Shown here piece after piece: positions 34,455-43,576 of a DNA stretch of 64,000 bases (position 1 is its first letter; the number at the start of each line of letters is the position of its first letter). Both the position numbers and the translations under genes were made by a program. Origin of the DNA: Acidimicrobiaceae bacterium. Its GTDB lineage: Bacteria > Actinomycetota > Acidimicrobiia > Acidimicrobiales > RAAP-2. The notes beneath the pieces were generated by a model. That model searched no databases. It was not told the origin of the DNA and worked only from the letters and a program-made list of their open reading frames with translations. Location of the stretch: the NCBI GenBank assembly GCA_947456245.1, contig CANGPS010000002.1:1-64000 (forward strand), written 5' to 3'.

Positions 34455-35362
34455 AGGTCATGATCTCCGGAGCCACAGGGCTCATCGGCAGCGCGCTAAG
34501 CGCCGCACTGGTCGAACGAGGCGACGAGGTGGTCACGCTGGTCCGCCCCGACGGACGCGCCGCCACAGGGACGACGGTCTCGTGGAGCCCGTCGGAGCGC
34601 TCGATCAACATGGCAGCCCTCAACGACCTTGGGGCCATCGACGCGGTGGTCCACCTCGCCGGAGCCGGAATCGCCGACAAGCGCTGGACCGAGGAGCGGA
34701 AGGCCGAGATCCGCGACAGCCGGGTCGACGGGACTGCCACCCTCGCCACCGCGGCCGCAGAGATGACGACGAAGCCATCGGTCTTCGTGTGCGGGTCCGC
34801 CATCGGATGGTACGGCTCGCGAGGCGACGAGATCCTCGATGAGCGCTCCACCGCTGGGGACGGGTTCCTCGCCGAGGTCTGCGTAGCCTGGGAGGATGCC
34901 GCCCAGCCAGCGGTGGACGCAGGCATCCGGACCGTCATGGCGCGGACGGGCATCGTGCTCAGCGCCGACGGCGGGGCGCTGGCCAAGCAGCTCCCGCTCT
35001 TCCGAGCTGGGGTGGGTGGTCGCCTGGGACCGGGATCGCAGTGGACCAGCTGGATCTCACTCGTCGATGAGGTCCGTGCGCTGCTGGCTCTCATCGACGA
35101 CCCCGGGTTCTCTGGGCCCGTGAACCTCACCGCCCCCGAGCCGGTGCGCAACGTTGACTTCACGAAGGCCCTCGGTCGGGCGGTCCACCGACCCACCCTG
35201 CTCCCGGTCCCTCCGCTTGCCCTCAAAGTCGCCCTCGGCTCTGAGCTCGTCGACGAGGCACTGCTGGCATCCCAGCGGGTGCTTCCTGCCGAGCTGGAGG
35301 CCCGAGGCTTCGCCTTCTCCGACAGGACCGTCGACGAGGCGTTCGCAGCGATCCTCGGCTGA
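34451..35362 (+). CDS. TIGR01777 family NAD(P)-dependent epimerase (SulA/YfcH-like)
   Basis: 303 residues. Rossmann motif MKVMISGATGLIGSALSAAL, GAGIADKRWTEERKAEIRDS, the YxxxK-type region replaced by WYGSRGDEILDE, and a C-terminal DUF1731-like segment ending LEARGFAFSDRTVDEAF. This is the extended short-chain dehydrogenase family TIGR01777; the physiological reaction is not established. Co-translated with the upstream hydrolase. Confidence 0.88.
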   Translation: MKVMISGATGLIGSALSAALVERGDEVVTLVRPDGRAATGTTVSWSPSERSINMAALNDLGAIDAVVHLAGAGIADKRWTEERKAEIRDSRVDGTATLATAAAEMTTKPSVFVCGSAIGWYGSRGDEILDERSTAGDGFLAEVCVAWEDAAQPAVDAGIRTVMARTGIVLSADGGALAKQLPLFRAGVGGRLGPGSQWTSWISLVDEVRALLALIDDPGFSGPVNLTAPEPVRNVDFTKALGRAVHRPTLLPVPPLALKVALGSELVDEALLASQRVLPAELEARGFAFSDRTVDEAFAAILG

Positions 35363-35389
35363 ACCCTGTCGGTCAGCGGGGGTGGCGGC

Positions 35390-35395
35390 TACCAT
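35390..35395 (+). promoter_or_regulatory. Candidate -10 (TACCAT) for the peptide transporter operon
   Basis: TANNNT hexamer 53 nt before ATG 35449. Unlike the leaderless genes, this one would leave a leader of about 45 nt carrying the AAAGGGA ribosome site. Confidence 0.4.
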
Positions 35396-35448
35396 CTTGG
35401 TGACGTGACGGCCATTCTCGTGGCCGCCCGAGGAAAGGGATCACCGCC

Positions 35449-37329
35449 ATGAGAGCACCGTTCCGCCGACTGCTGGCCACAGGCCTCGCTGCAGCTGCCC
35501 TCAGCTCCAGCGCCGTCGTCGTCGCACCGACCCTCGCCGGGGCCGCTGCCAAGCCCACCCAGGCCACCTGGGCCGAGGCGCCGCAGACGCCGCCGAACTA
35601 CATCTTCCCCTTCATGCCGCTGCAGTACTTCAGCGTGTCGACCATCAATAACTTCCAGTTCCTGATGTTCCGGCCGCTCTACTGGTTCGGCCAGGGCAAG
35701 ACCCCGAACCTGAACCTTCAGCTCTCGCTGGCCAACGATCCGACCTACTCGAACGGCAACAAGACCGTCACGGTGAACCTGAAGAACTACCAGTGGTCCA
35801 ACGGGGAGAAGGTCACCGCCGATGACGTGATGTTCTGGATGAACATGCTCCACGCCGACAAGGAGCAGTGGGCCGACTACACGGCCGGCACCGGCATCCC
35901 TGACGATGTCAGCTCGATCACGGTGAACTCGCCGACCAAGATCACCTTCCAGCTCAAGGCGCCGGTGAACACCCACTGGTTCACCTACAACGAGCTCTCC
36001 CAGATCTCCCCCATGCCATTGGCCTGGGACAAGACCTCCGATGCGGCCGCCGCCGGATCCGGGGGCTGCGCCAAGGCGGCGTACGGCACGGCCGACGCCA
36101 AGTGCGATGCAGTGTTCACCTACCTGTCAAAGGCCTCTGGCTTCGACCCGGCGAACCCCAAGGGAGCGAACGACTCGCTCAGCACCTACGCCACCAACCC
36201 GTTGTGGCAGGTCGTCGACGGTCCGTGGAAGCTGTCGAAGTTCGACGCCTCCGGGAACATCGAGTTCGTCCCGAACACCAAGTACTCCGGGCCGATCAAG
36301 CCGACCCTGAAGAAGTTCATCGAGGTCCCCTTCACGACCGACACCGCGGAGTTCAACGCCCTCGTCGGCGGCAAGATCGATGTCGGCTACCTCCCCTCGG
36401 CCAACATCACCTCGCCGGCCAAGAGCCCGTTCAAGGCTGGGCCGAACAACTCGAGGCTCGGGAACTTCACCCTCGACCCGCTCTACTCGTGGTCGATCAA
36501 CTACTTCCCGTACAACTTCCAGTCCACGGGCGACGAGGGCAACGCCGGCAAGATCTTCAGCCAGCTGTACTTCCGCCAGGCGTTCCAGACCCTGGTGAAC
36601 CAGACGGCCTACATCTCCAAGATCTGGAAGAACTACGGCATCCCGACCTATGGTCCGGTCCCGACCTACCCGCCTAACTCGTTCGCCTCGAGCTACGAGA
36701 AGAACAACCCGTACCCCTACAGCGTCAGCAAGGCCAAGTCCCTGCTGACCAGCCACGGGTGGAAGGTCGTGCCGAACGGCACCAGCACCTGCGTGCGCCC
36801 CGGCTCGGGCAAGAACCAGTGCGGCAAGGGGATCCCGGCGGGCGCCAAGCTCGACTTCACCCTCGAGTACGCCACCGGTGGCACGGCGCTGGCCCAGCTG
36901 ATGAACGTCGAGAAGTCGTCGTGGGCCCAGGCGGGCATCAACGTCACGCTCCGTGGCGCCTCGTTCAACACGGTCCTCGGCCACGCGGTGCCCTGCACGG
37001 CCGGCGAGTCGTGCGACTGGCAGCTCGAGAACTGGGGCGGGGGCTGGGTCTTCGCCCCGGACTACTACCCCACCGGTGAGGCCATCTTCCAGACCGGTGC
37101 CGGCTCCAACTCGGGCAGCTACTCGAGCGCCACGGCTGACCGCCTGATCAAGGCCACGACCGACGGCAACGTCTCGCTGACGAACTACGAGAACTTCCTC
37201 GCCAAGGACCTTCCCGCCGTCTACCAGCCGAACCCGGTGACCTCGCTGACCGAGATCCGCAAGGGCCTCAAGGGCGTGACCCCGCAGAGCCCGCTCTTCT
37301 CGATCACCCCTGAGGCCTGGCGCTTCTAG
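35449..37329 (+). CDS. Peptide/oligopeptide ABC transporter substrate-binding protein (SBP family 5)
   Basis: 626 residues. Signal peptide: RRLLATGLAAAALSSSAVVV to LAGAAAKP, with cleavage likely after AGA; no lipobox, unusual for a Gram-positive binding protein. The mature part has the family 5 pattern NLKNYQWSNGEKVTADDVMF near residue 120 and YLPSANITSPA, RQAFQTLVNQ further on. Four Cys in the region of CVRPGSGKNQCGKG and CTAGESCDW suggest two disulphides. Ribosome site AAAGGGA 11 nt upstream. Binds a peptide or similar ligand outside the membrane for the two permeases downstream. Confidence 0.92.
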   Translation: MRAPFRRLLATGLAAAALSSSAVVVAPTLAGAAAKPTQATWAEAPQTPPNYIFPFMPLQYFSVSTINNFQFLMFRPLYWFGQGKTPNLNLQLSLANDPTYSNGNKTVTVNLKNYQWSNGEKVTADDVMFWMNMLHADKEQWADYTAGTGIPDDVSSITVNSPTKITFQLKAPVNTHWFTYNELSQISPMPLAWDKTSDAAAAGSGGCAKAAYGTADAKCDAVFTYLSKASGFDPANPKGANDSLSTYATNPLWQVVDGPWKLSKFDASGNIEFVPNTKYSGPIKPTLKKFIEVPFTTDTAEFNALVGGKIDVGYLPSANITSPAKSPFKAGPNNSRLGNFTLDPLYSWSINYFPYNFQSTGDEGNAGKIFSQLYFRQAFQTLVNQTAYISKIWKNYGIPTYGPVPTYPPNSFASSYEKNNPYPYSVSKAKSLLTSHGWKVVPNGTSTCVRPGSGKNQCGKGIPAGAKLDFTLEYATGGTALAQLMNVEKSSWAQAGINVTLRGASFNTVLGHAVPCTAGESCDWQLENWGGGWVFAPDYYPTGEAIFQTGAGSNSGSYSSATADRLIKATTDGNVSLTNYENFLAKDLPAVYQPNPVTSLTEIRKGLKGVTPQSPLFSITPEAWRF

Positions 37330-37349
37330 CCCCGAGAGCCCCGAGCACT

Positions 37350-37385
37350 GACGAGATCCCCGCCCAACTGGGCGGGGATCTCGTC
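37350..37385 (+). terminator. Perfect 16-bp hairpin between the binding-protein and permease genes
   Basis: GACGAGATCCCCGCCC, loop AACT, then the exact reverse complement GGGCGGGGATCTCGTC. No run of T follows, so it is either a U-less terminator common in high-GC genomes or an mRNA-stabilising hairpin that raises binding-protein expression over the permeases. A TAAGGT hexamer follows it. Confidence 0.85.
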
Positions 37386-37396
37386 GTCTCTGGCAG

Positions 37397-37402
37397 TAAG
37401 GT
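37397..37402 (+). promoter_or_regulatory. Predicted -10 (TAAGGT) for the permease genes
   Basis: TANNNT hexamer with 8 nt to ATG 37411, directly after the hairpin, suggesting the permeases have their own leaderless promoter. Confidence 0.48.
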
Positions 37403-37410
37403 CAACCGAC

Positions 37411-38364
37411 ATGCTCGGCTACATCGTCCGACGAACGCTCCAGGCGATCGTCGTGATCCTCGGGGTGACGCTCATCGTCTTCCTCCTGAGCCAGCTCATC
37501 CCCGGCGGGCAGGCTCGCGCCGCTCTCGGCCCGAAGGCCACCCAGCTCCAGATCGCCCACTTCAACCACGTCAACGGCTACGACGAGCCGCTCTGGGTGC
37601 AGTACTGGCACTACATCCTCAACATGGTCCGCGGCGACTTCGGCTACTCGTACAAGAACAACCAGGGCGTCGCTCAGCTCATCATGCAGCGGCTGCCCAA
37701 GACCATCACCCTGGTCGGGGCCTCGACGCTGCTCGCCCTCGTCATCGCCATCCCGCTCGGCATGGCCCAGGCCGTGAGGCGGAACCGACCCTTCGACTAC
37801 GTCATGACCGCGGTCAGCTTCATCCTCTACGCCATGCCGGCCTTCCTGATCGGCGAGCTGCTGATCCTGCTCTTCAGCTTCACCTTGAACTGGTTCCCCT
37901 CGCAGCCCCCGTCAGACGCGTCCGCCTGGGCCGTGTTCACCAACCCGGTGGCCTTCGTGCTCCCCGTGGCCTCCCTCGCCGCCCTCACCATCGCCGCATT
38001 CAGCCGCTACATGCGCTCATCGGTCCTCGACACCGTCGCTGAGGACTACATCCGGACCGCCAGGGCCAAGGGGGCCAGCCCGCGTCAGATCCTCTGGGGC
38101 CATGCGATGCGCAATGCCATGCTCCCGATCATCACGCTGCTCGGCCTCAGCCTCCCCGCCATCGTCGGCGGGGCGCTGATCATCGAGGACGTCTTCAACT
38201 ACCCGGGCATGGGTCTGCTGACCGTGCAGGCGGCGAACAACGACGACATCCCGCTCATCCTCGGGACGACCCTCGTGGCCACCATCGCCACGGTCGTCGG
38301 GTCGCTCCTCGCCGATGTGCTCTACGCCGCCGCCGACCCCCGCATCCGACTTGGAGGTGACTAG
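37411..38364 (+). CDS. Peptide ABC transporter permease (DppB/OppB type)
   Basis: 317 residues, six transmembrane spans, opening MLGYIVRRTLQAIVVILGVT as in DppB. The coupling loop DYIRTARAKGASPRQILWGH is the EAA motif, and IEDVFNYPGMGLLTVQA near 265 is characteristic. Inner-membrane channel half; pairs with the next gene. TAAGGT 8 nt upstream supports the start. Confidence 0.93.
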   Translation: MLGYIVRRTLQAIVVILGVTLIVFLLSQLIPGGQARAALGPKATQLQIAHFNHVNGYDEPLWVQYWHYILNMVRGDFGYSYKNNQGVAQLIMQRLPKTITLVGASTLLALVIAIPLGMAQAVRRNRPFDYVMTAVSFILYAMPAFLIGELLILLFSFTLNWFPSQPPSDASAWAVFTNPVAFVLPVASLAALTIAAFSRYMRSSVLDTVAEDYIRTARAKGASPRQILWGHAMRNAMLPIITLLGLSLPAIVGGALIIEDVFNYPGMGLLTVQAANNDDIPLILGTTLVATIATVVGSLLADVLYAAADPRIRLGGD

Positions 38365-39333
38365 GTGCGGATCGACCCCTTCGAGGCGCAGCCGCTCGCA
38401 GGCGACGACGGCCCTGACAGCGCCATCCTCCCCATGCACGACGACCAGCTGGCCGCTGAGGCCCTCAAGGGCCGCTCTGGGTTCCTGCGCTCGATGGTCC
38501 GGGTCTTCGCCGAGAACAAGCTCGCCGTGGCCAGCCTGATCACCCTCGTCTTCATCGTCGGGTTCTGCTTCCTCGGCCCGCTGATCTACGACACCAACCA
38601 GACCAATGCCAACGACGCGCTGCTCAACTCCGTGCAGAACGCACCGCCGAGCTGGAGCCATCCGCTCGGGACCGACGACAGTGGCTTCGACGTGATGGGG
38701 AGGATCATGTTCGGGGGCCAGATCGCCCTCATCGTCGGGTTCTTCTCGGCCATCGTGGCCACCATCATCGGCGTGGCCTATGGGGCGCTCTCGGGCTTCT
38801 TCGGAGGCTGGTTCGACGCGCTGGCCATGCGCTTCGTGGACATCGGGCTGTCGATCCCGGTGCTGTTCCTCCTGATCGCCCTCGTGGCCATCTACCGCCC
38901 CACCGCGCCGCTGCTGATCTTCGTGATCGCCGCCGTCTCCTGGCTCATCCCCGCCCGGCTGATCCGGGCCGAGACCCTGTCGCTCAGGACGCGCGAGTAC
39001 GTCCAGGCGGTCAGGACCTTCGGCGGGACGAGGCGACGCATCATCGGCCGCCACATCGTGCCGAACTCGGTGGGCACGATCGTCGTGTTCGCCACCTTCG
39101 ACGTGGCGGACTCGATCCTGCTGCTCGCCGCCCTGGGGTTCCTGGGCCTCGGCGTCCCGGCCCCGCAGACCGACTGGGGGACGATGCTCTCGAACGGCGT
39201 GAACTACGCCTCGAGCGGGTACTGGTGGGAGATCTACCCGGTCGGCATCGCCATCGTGCTCGTCGTGGTCTCGCTGAACTACATCGGCGACGCGCTGCGC
39301 GACGCCCTCGAGGTCCGGCTCCAGCGCAACTGA
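38365..39333 (+). CDS. Peptide ABC transporter permease (DppC/OppC type)
   Basis: 322 residues. N-terminal cytoplasmic extension of about 50 residues, then six spans. HPLGTDDSGFDVMGRIMFGG is the DppC/OppC signature and EYVQAVRTFGGTRRRIIGRH the EAA coupling loop. The GTG start follows the TAG stop of the previous gene with no gap and uses GGAGG 7 nt upstream within that gene. Forms the heterodimeric channel with its neighbour. Confidence 0.93.
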   Translation: MRIDPFEAQPLAGDDGPDSAILPMHDDQLAAEALKGRSGFLRSMVRVFAENKLAVASLITLVFIVGFCFLGPLIYDTNQTNANDALLNSVQNAPPSWSHPLGTDDSGFDVMGRIMFGGQIALIVGFFSAIVATIIGVAYGALSGFFGGWFDALAMRFVDIGLSIPVLFLLIALVAIYRPTAPLLIFVIAAVSWLIPARLIRAETLSLRTREYVQAVRTFGGTRRRIIGRHIVPNSVGTIVVFATFDVADSILLLAALGFLGLGVPAPQTDWGTMLSNGVNYASSGYWWEIYPVGIAIVLVVVSLNYIGDALRDALEVRLQRN

Positions 39334-39343
39334 AGTCCGCCGC

Positions 39344-41377
39344 TCAGCTCGAGGCGAGCGCGACCGGCGTGGCCAGCGGGTGATGGCAGGCCGCCATGCT
39401 CCCTGAGGTGAACTCGGTGAGCTCTGGCTCGAACTCGGCGCACTGCTCGTCCGCCCGTGGGCAGCGGGTCCGGAAGCGGCAGCCCGAAGGCGGGCGGACC
39501 GCCGAGGGGAGCTCCCCCGTGATCTGCCGCCCCCGACGTCGGCGTGCCTCGAGGGGGTCAGGAACCGGCACTGCATCGAGGAGGCCTTGGGTGTAGGGGT
39601 GGGCCGGCGTGCGCAGGAGGACCTCGGTGGGGCCGATCTCGACCATCTTGCCCAGGTACATCACCGCGATCCTCGTGGCCATGTAGCGCATGACCGCGAG
39701 GTCGTGACTGACCATCACCATCGTCAGCCCCTTGGCCGCCTGCAGATCCTTCATGAGGTTGAGCAGCTGCGCCTGGATCGACACATCGAGGGCCGACACG
39801 GGCTCGTCAGCGATGAGCAGTGCCGGGTCGAGTGCCAGGGCTCGGGCGAAGCCGATCCGTTGCCGCTGGCCGCCCGAGAACTCGTGTGGATAGCGCTCGG
39901 CGGCCACCGCCGGCAGCCCGACCTCCGCCAGAAGGTCGGCCACGCGTGCTCTGCGATCCGCCGAGGAGCCGATCTCCTGGATGTCGAGGGGCTCTCTGAT
40001 GATCGAGCCGACCGTCATCCGGGGGTCGAGCGATGCGTAAGGGTCCTGGAACATCAGGGCCAGCTGCCGCCGGGCCCGGCGCAGCTCGGCGCCACGCAGA
40101 GAGAACAGGTCGCGGCCCTCGAACTCCGCTCGACCGGCATCGGCGCTCTCGAGCTGCATGAGCAGCTTGGCGACGGTCGTCTTCCCACAGCCCGACTCCC
40201 CCACGATCCCGAAGATCTCCCCGGAGCGGACGGCGAAGGAAACGTCGCTGACGGCTTTGACCGAGCCGGTCGCACGTCTAAAGAGCCCGCCTGAGTAGAT
40301 GGGGAACTCCTTGACGAGGCCCGAGACCTCGAGCAGAACCGGCGCCTCGGCCTCGCCCGCCGACTCGACCGCCACGAGGCGGGACGTCGATCCGAGCTCA
40401 ACGGCGGCCGGACCGTCGACCGGGTGGAAGCAGGCCGCCGAGTGACCCTCGTCCACCATGGTCAGGGGCGGTTCCTCCGACCGGCATCGCTCGGTGGCGA
40501 ACGAGCAGCGCGGGGCGAACCGACAGCCGACGATCGGAGCAGAGAGATCCGGCGGCATGCCGGGGATGCTGGCGAGGCGATCCGTGGTGGACTCCACCGA
40601 GGGGACCGAGGCGAGCAGCGCAGCGGCATAGGGGTGGCGCATCGCGGTGAACAGCTCGGCGGTGGGCGCCTCCTCGACGACCTTGCCGGCGTACATCACC
40701 GCCACCCGGTCGGCCCGACCGGCGATCACCCCCATGTCGTGGGTGATCAGGATCACGGCCATCCCGAGGCGCTCGCGCAGGGAGTCGAGGAGGTCGAGGA
40801 TCTGCGCCTGGATCGTCACGTCGAGGGCCGTCGTGGGCTCGTCGGCGATCAGCAGCTTGGGTTCGCACACCAGCGCCATGGCGATCATCACTCGCTGCCG
40901 CAGGCCGCCGGAGAGCTCATGGGGATATTGGTCGAGGCGCTCCTCGGGCTGAGGCATCTCCACCATCTCGAGCACCTCGAGGGCTCGCTGGCGAGCCTCG
41001 GCCGCCGTCACTCCTCGGTGGAGGCGCATCCCCTCCGCGATCTGGCGGCCGATCTTCATGGTCGGGTTGAGCGAGGTCATTGGATCCTGTGGGATCAGCG
41101 CCACCTCGTTGCCACGGACGTGCTCCATCTCTCGCTCGCTGAGGGTCGCCAGATCGCGACCCGCCAGCTCGATCGAACCACTCACCACCGATCCGTTCGG
41201 TGGCAGCAGCCGCATGATGGAGAGTCCGGTGGTCGACTTGCCGCACCCCGACTCGCCGACGACGCCCAGGCACTCGCCGGGGCGGATCTCGAACGAGACG
41301 CCGTCGACGGCGGTCACCTCGCCATGGTGCAGCCTGAACTGGGTCACGACGTCGGTCAGTCGCAGCACCGGATCCAT
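39344..41377 (-). CDS. Fused peptide ABC transporter ATPase (DppD-DppF type)
   Basis: 677 residues holding two complete ABC units joined by a linker at about 320-345. First unit: Walker A GESGCGKSTTGLS, signature LSGGLRQRVMIA, Walker B LLIADEPT, and the oligopeptide C-terminal region CRFAPRCSFATERC. Second unit: GESGCGKTTVAK, FSGGQRQRIGFARA, LLIADEP, and CRFRTRCPRADEQC. The Cys clusters resemble those of oligo_HPY domains. It probably powers the convergent binding protein-permease set 10 nt away, although it has its own promoter (TAGCAT, 6 nt before ATG). Confidence 0.94.
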   Translation of the reverse strand: MDPVLRLTDVVTQFRLHHGEVTAVDGVSFEIRPGECLGVVGESGCGKSTTGLSIMRLLPPNGSVVSGSIELAGRDLATLSEREMEHVRGNEVALIPQDPMTSLNPTMKIGRQIAEGMRLHRGVTAAEARQRALEVLEMVEMPQPEERLDQYPHELSGGLRQRVMIAMALVCEPKLLIADEPTTALDVTIQAQILDLLDSLRERLGMAVILITHDMGVIAGRADRVAVMYAGKVVEEAPTAELFTAMRHPYAAALLASVPSVESTTDRLASIPGMPPDLSAPIVGCRFAPRCSFATERCRSEEPPLTMVDEGHSAACFHPVDGPAAVELGSTSRLVAVESAGEAEAPVLLEVSGLVKEFPIYSGGLFRRATGSVKAVSDVSFAVRSGEIFGIVGESGCGKTTVAKLLMQLESADAGRAEFEGRDLFSLRGAELRRARRQLALMFQDPYASLDPRMTVGSIIREPLDIQEIGSSADRRARVADLLAEVGLPAVAAERYPHEFSGGQRQRIGFARALALDPALLIADEPVSALDVSIQAQLLNLMKDLQAAKGLTMVMVSHDLAVMRYMATRIAVMYLGKMVEIGPTEVLLRTPAHPYTQGLLDAVPVPDPLEARRRRGRQITGELPSAVRPPSGCRFRTRCPRADEQCAEFEPELTEFTSGSMAACHHPLATPVALASS

Positions 41378-41383
41378 CGGTCG

Positions 41384-41389
41384 ATGCTA
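41384..41389 (-). promoter_or_regulatory. Predicted leaderless -10 (TAGCAT) for the fused ATPase, overlapping the rnhB stop
   Basis: TANNNT hexamer, 6 nt to ATG 41377. Its TAG is the stop codon of rnhB. Confidence 0.58.
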
Positions 41390-42103
41390 GCCCTGCGACC
41401 TCGGAGAATCCGCTACGGAACGCTCCCACGGGATCGTGTCGACGAACCTCCAGCTCCGCCGGTGCAGCGGAGTCAGCCCGTAGCCACGGAGCGCGGTCTG
41501 GTGCGCCGCCGACGGATAGCCCACATTGCGGTCGAGGTCGAAGGCCGGGAAGCTCTCCGCCAGCTCGGCCATCAGGCGATCTCGTGCGACCTTGGCCACC
41601 ACCGAGGCGGCCGCTACGGTCGCGCAGGTCTGGTCGGCCTTGACGATCGCCTCGACCACCCGAGGAGGGGTCGCCCTCCAGCGATGCGAAGCCACAGCCG
41701 CCGAGAGCGCCAGGCTGGACGGGAACAGCAGGTCGAGCGGGCCGTCGACGATCACCGCGTCTGGGACCTCGTCGAGGTCCTCGATGGCCCGACTGGCGGC
41801 GAGCGCGATGGCGCCGCGCATGCCGAGCCCATCGCACTCGGCCGCAGAGGCGTGGCCGACCGCGCGTCCGGCCGCCCAACCCACGATGGCTGGGATCAGC
41901 CGCTCTCGGGCAGCCGAGCTGAGGAGCTTCGAGTCGCGAAGCCCGACCGGGGCGGGCTCCGCCACATCGGTGATGACCACGACGCCCACCGACACCGGTC
42001 CCGCCCAGGCCCCTCGGCCCACCTCGTCGATCCCCGCCACCGAGCGCGCCCCTCCGGCGAACAGTCGCTCCTCGGCCGAAAGGTCCGGCACCGGTCGACT
42101 CAT
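41387..42103 (-). CDS. rnhB: Ribonuclease HII
   Basis: 238 residues from ATG 42103; the track start at 42454 runs into the ligase gene. VAGIDEVGRGAWAGPVSVGV carries the catalytic Asp-Glu pair; VIVDGPLD, IVKADQTCATVAAASVVAKV and the downstream DRLM supply the other metal ligands. Cleaves RNA in RNA-DNA hybrids and at misincorporated ribonucleotides. ATGA overlap with the upstream ligase gene implies coupling. Its TAG stop is part of the next gene's predicted -10. Confidence 0.93.
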   Translation of the reverse strand: MSRPVPDLSAEERLFAGGARSVAGIDEVGRGAWAGPVSVGVVVITDVAEPAPVGLRDSKLLSSAARERLIPAIVGWAAGRAVGHASAAECDGLGMRGAIALAASRAIEDLDEVPDAVIVDGPLDLLFPSSLALSAAVASHRWRATPPRVVEAIVKADQTCATVAAASVVAKVARDRLMAELAESFPAFDLDRNVGYPSAAHQTALRGYGLTPLHRRSWRFVDTIPWERSVADSPRSQG

Positions 42104-43530
42104 CGCAGCAGATGGCGCTGGAGCTTGCCCAGGGCGTTGCGCGGCAGGGTCGTGGCGGGGATGTAGCGACGGGGTCGCTTGTAGGCGCTCAGCACCTCCG
42201 CGCAGGCCTCCAGGGCGTCGTGATCGATCTGACCGTCGTCGGTGACCACGTGGGCGACCACCTCCTCGCCCCACTCTGGCGAGTGGACGCCGACCACGGC
42301 CACCTCCACGACGCCGGGTGCGCCACTGAGGACGTCCTCGACCTCTGCGGGGTAGACGTTGAACCCCCCGGTGATGATCAGCTCCTTGCTCCGTCCACAG
42401 ACCACCAGGTAGCCCGCCTCGTCGGTGCGGACGATGTCCCCCGTCTGCATCCACCCATCGGTGAGCACCTCGGACGTCGCACCGGGCTTGCGCCAGTAGC
42501 CGGGAAACACGGTGGGGCCCGAGACCCTGAGCTCGCGAGGAGGCTCGCCGGAGGCCGGGGCGTCGAGCACGACGCCGGGCAGCGCCCGGCCGACCGTCCC
42601 GGCCCGCCGGTCGCCATCGAGGGGGTTCGATACCGTGAGGAGCGTCTCGGTCATCCCGTAGCGCTCGAGGATGGGCGCCCCGAGCCGGGCGAAGGCCTCG
42701 AAGAGATCGACCGACAGCGGAGCCGATCCCGACACCAGCAGGCGAAGGCCAGCCACCGTCGCCACATCAGGATCCGAGGCGAGCCGATGGAGCATGGTCG
42801 GCACGCAGAAGGCCATCGTGACCACGTATTGTCGCATCGACGCGAGGAAGTCGCAGGCCTCGAAGGCCGGCTGGAGGACGACGCTCCCACCCGAGGCCAG
42901 CCCGGTCATCAGCGCCACCACCAGGCCATGGACGTGGAACAGCGGGAGCGCGGTCAGCAGACGATCGTCAGCGGTCCACCCCCACGCCTCGAGGAGCGCA
43001 TCAGCCTCTGCTGCGAGGTTCCCGTGCGTGATCATGGCCCCCTTGGGGTCCCCCGTCGTGCCGGACGTGTACACGATCAGCGCGAGGTCGTCCCTGCCGA
43101 CCACCGCCGGGTCGCTCGACCCCTCTGGCGTCGGGAGGTCGGCTGCGGTGCTCCACGTCCACCCCGGCACGATCCGCCCGGGTTCCTCCGAGCTCACCAC
43201 CAAGGCTGGCTCGACGTCATCGATCACCGTGCGGCGCTCGGTCGCGGACTGCCGGGTCGACACCGGCACCAGGACCAACCCGGCATGCAGCACGGCGAGC
43301 GCCGCCACGACGGACGACATCGATGCCTCCGCCTCCCACACCACGCGGTCTCCCGGGCGGCACCCGAGCGCCAGGAGGCCAGCGGCGACCGACGCCGTCC
43401 GTCGACCGAGGTCACCTCCGGTCAGCCATATTCCGGCGCCATCATCGACCAGCAACGTCTGCGCCTGGGGGGCCGTCGCCCATGCCCGGGCCCATCGCTC
43501 GGGCAGCGAGAGCACTCGGTCGGCAGCCAC
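42100..43530 (-). CDS. AMP-dependent acyl-CoA synthetase/ligase
   Basis: 476 residues from GTG 43530. ATP loop VYTSGTTGDPKGAMITH, ERYGMTETLL, GWMQTGDIVR, GRSKELIITGGFNVYPAEVE and the catalytic Lys in LPRNALGKLQRHLL are all present. Short N-domain and motif spacing resemble malonyl-CoA or short/medium acyl-CoA synthetases; the substrate is not determined. TACGAT 6 nt before the GTG defines the start. It shares a 46-bp divergent region with the mannosidase gene. Confidence 0.91.
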   Translation of the reverse strand: MAADRVLSLPERWARAWATAPQAQTLLVDDGAGIWLTGGDLGRRTASVAAGLLALGCRPGDRVVWEAEASMSSVVAALAVLHAGLVLVPVSTRQSATERRTVIDDVEPALVVSSEEPGRIVPGWTWSTAADLPTPEGSSDPAVVGRDDLALIVYTSGTTGDPKGAMITHGNLAAEADALLEAWGWTADDRLLTALPLFHVHGLVVALMTGLASGGSVVLQPAFEACDFLASMRQYVVTMAFCVPTMLHRLASDPDVATVAGLRLLVSGSAPLSVDLFEAFARLGAPILERYGMTETLLTVSNPLDGDRRAGTVGRALPGVVLDAPASGEPPRELRVSGPTVFPGYWRKPGATSEVLTDGWMQTGDIVRTDEAGYLVVCGRSKELIITGGFNVYPAEVEDVLSGAPGVVEVAVVGVHSPEWGEEVVAHVVTDDGQIDHDALEACAEVLSAYKRPRRYIPATTLPRNALGKLQRHLLR

Positions 43531-43536
43531 CCGAGC

Positions 43537-43542
43537 ATCGTA
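43537..43542 (-). promoter_or_regulatory. Predicted leaderless -10 (TACGAT) for the acyl-CoA ligase gene
   Basis: TANNNT hexamer, 6 nt to GTG 43530. Confidence 0.6.
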
Positions 43543-43564
43543 GGACGACGACCAGGCCCGGATC

Positions 43565-43570
43565 TATCCT
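43565..43570 (+). promoter_or_regulatory. Predicted leaderless -10 (TATCCT) for the alpha-mannosidase gene
   Basis: TANNNT hexamer, 6 nt to ATG 43577; only 22 bp separate it from the opposing TACGAT, so the two polymerases would occlude each other. Confidence 0.62.
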
Positions 43571-43576
43571 CTGCAA

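Noticed and set aside
38017-39576. Minus-strand 519-aa ORF antisense to the permeases
   Set aside because: Covers parts of three real genes on both strands; His/Asp/Arg-rich shadow composition.
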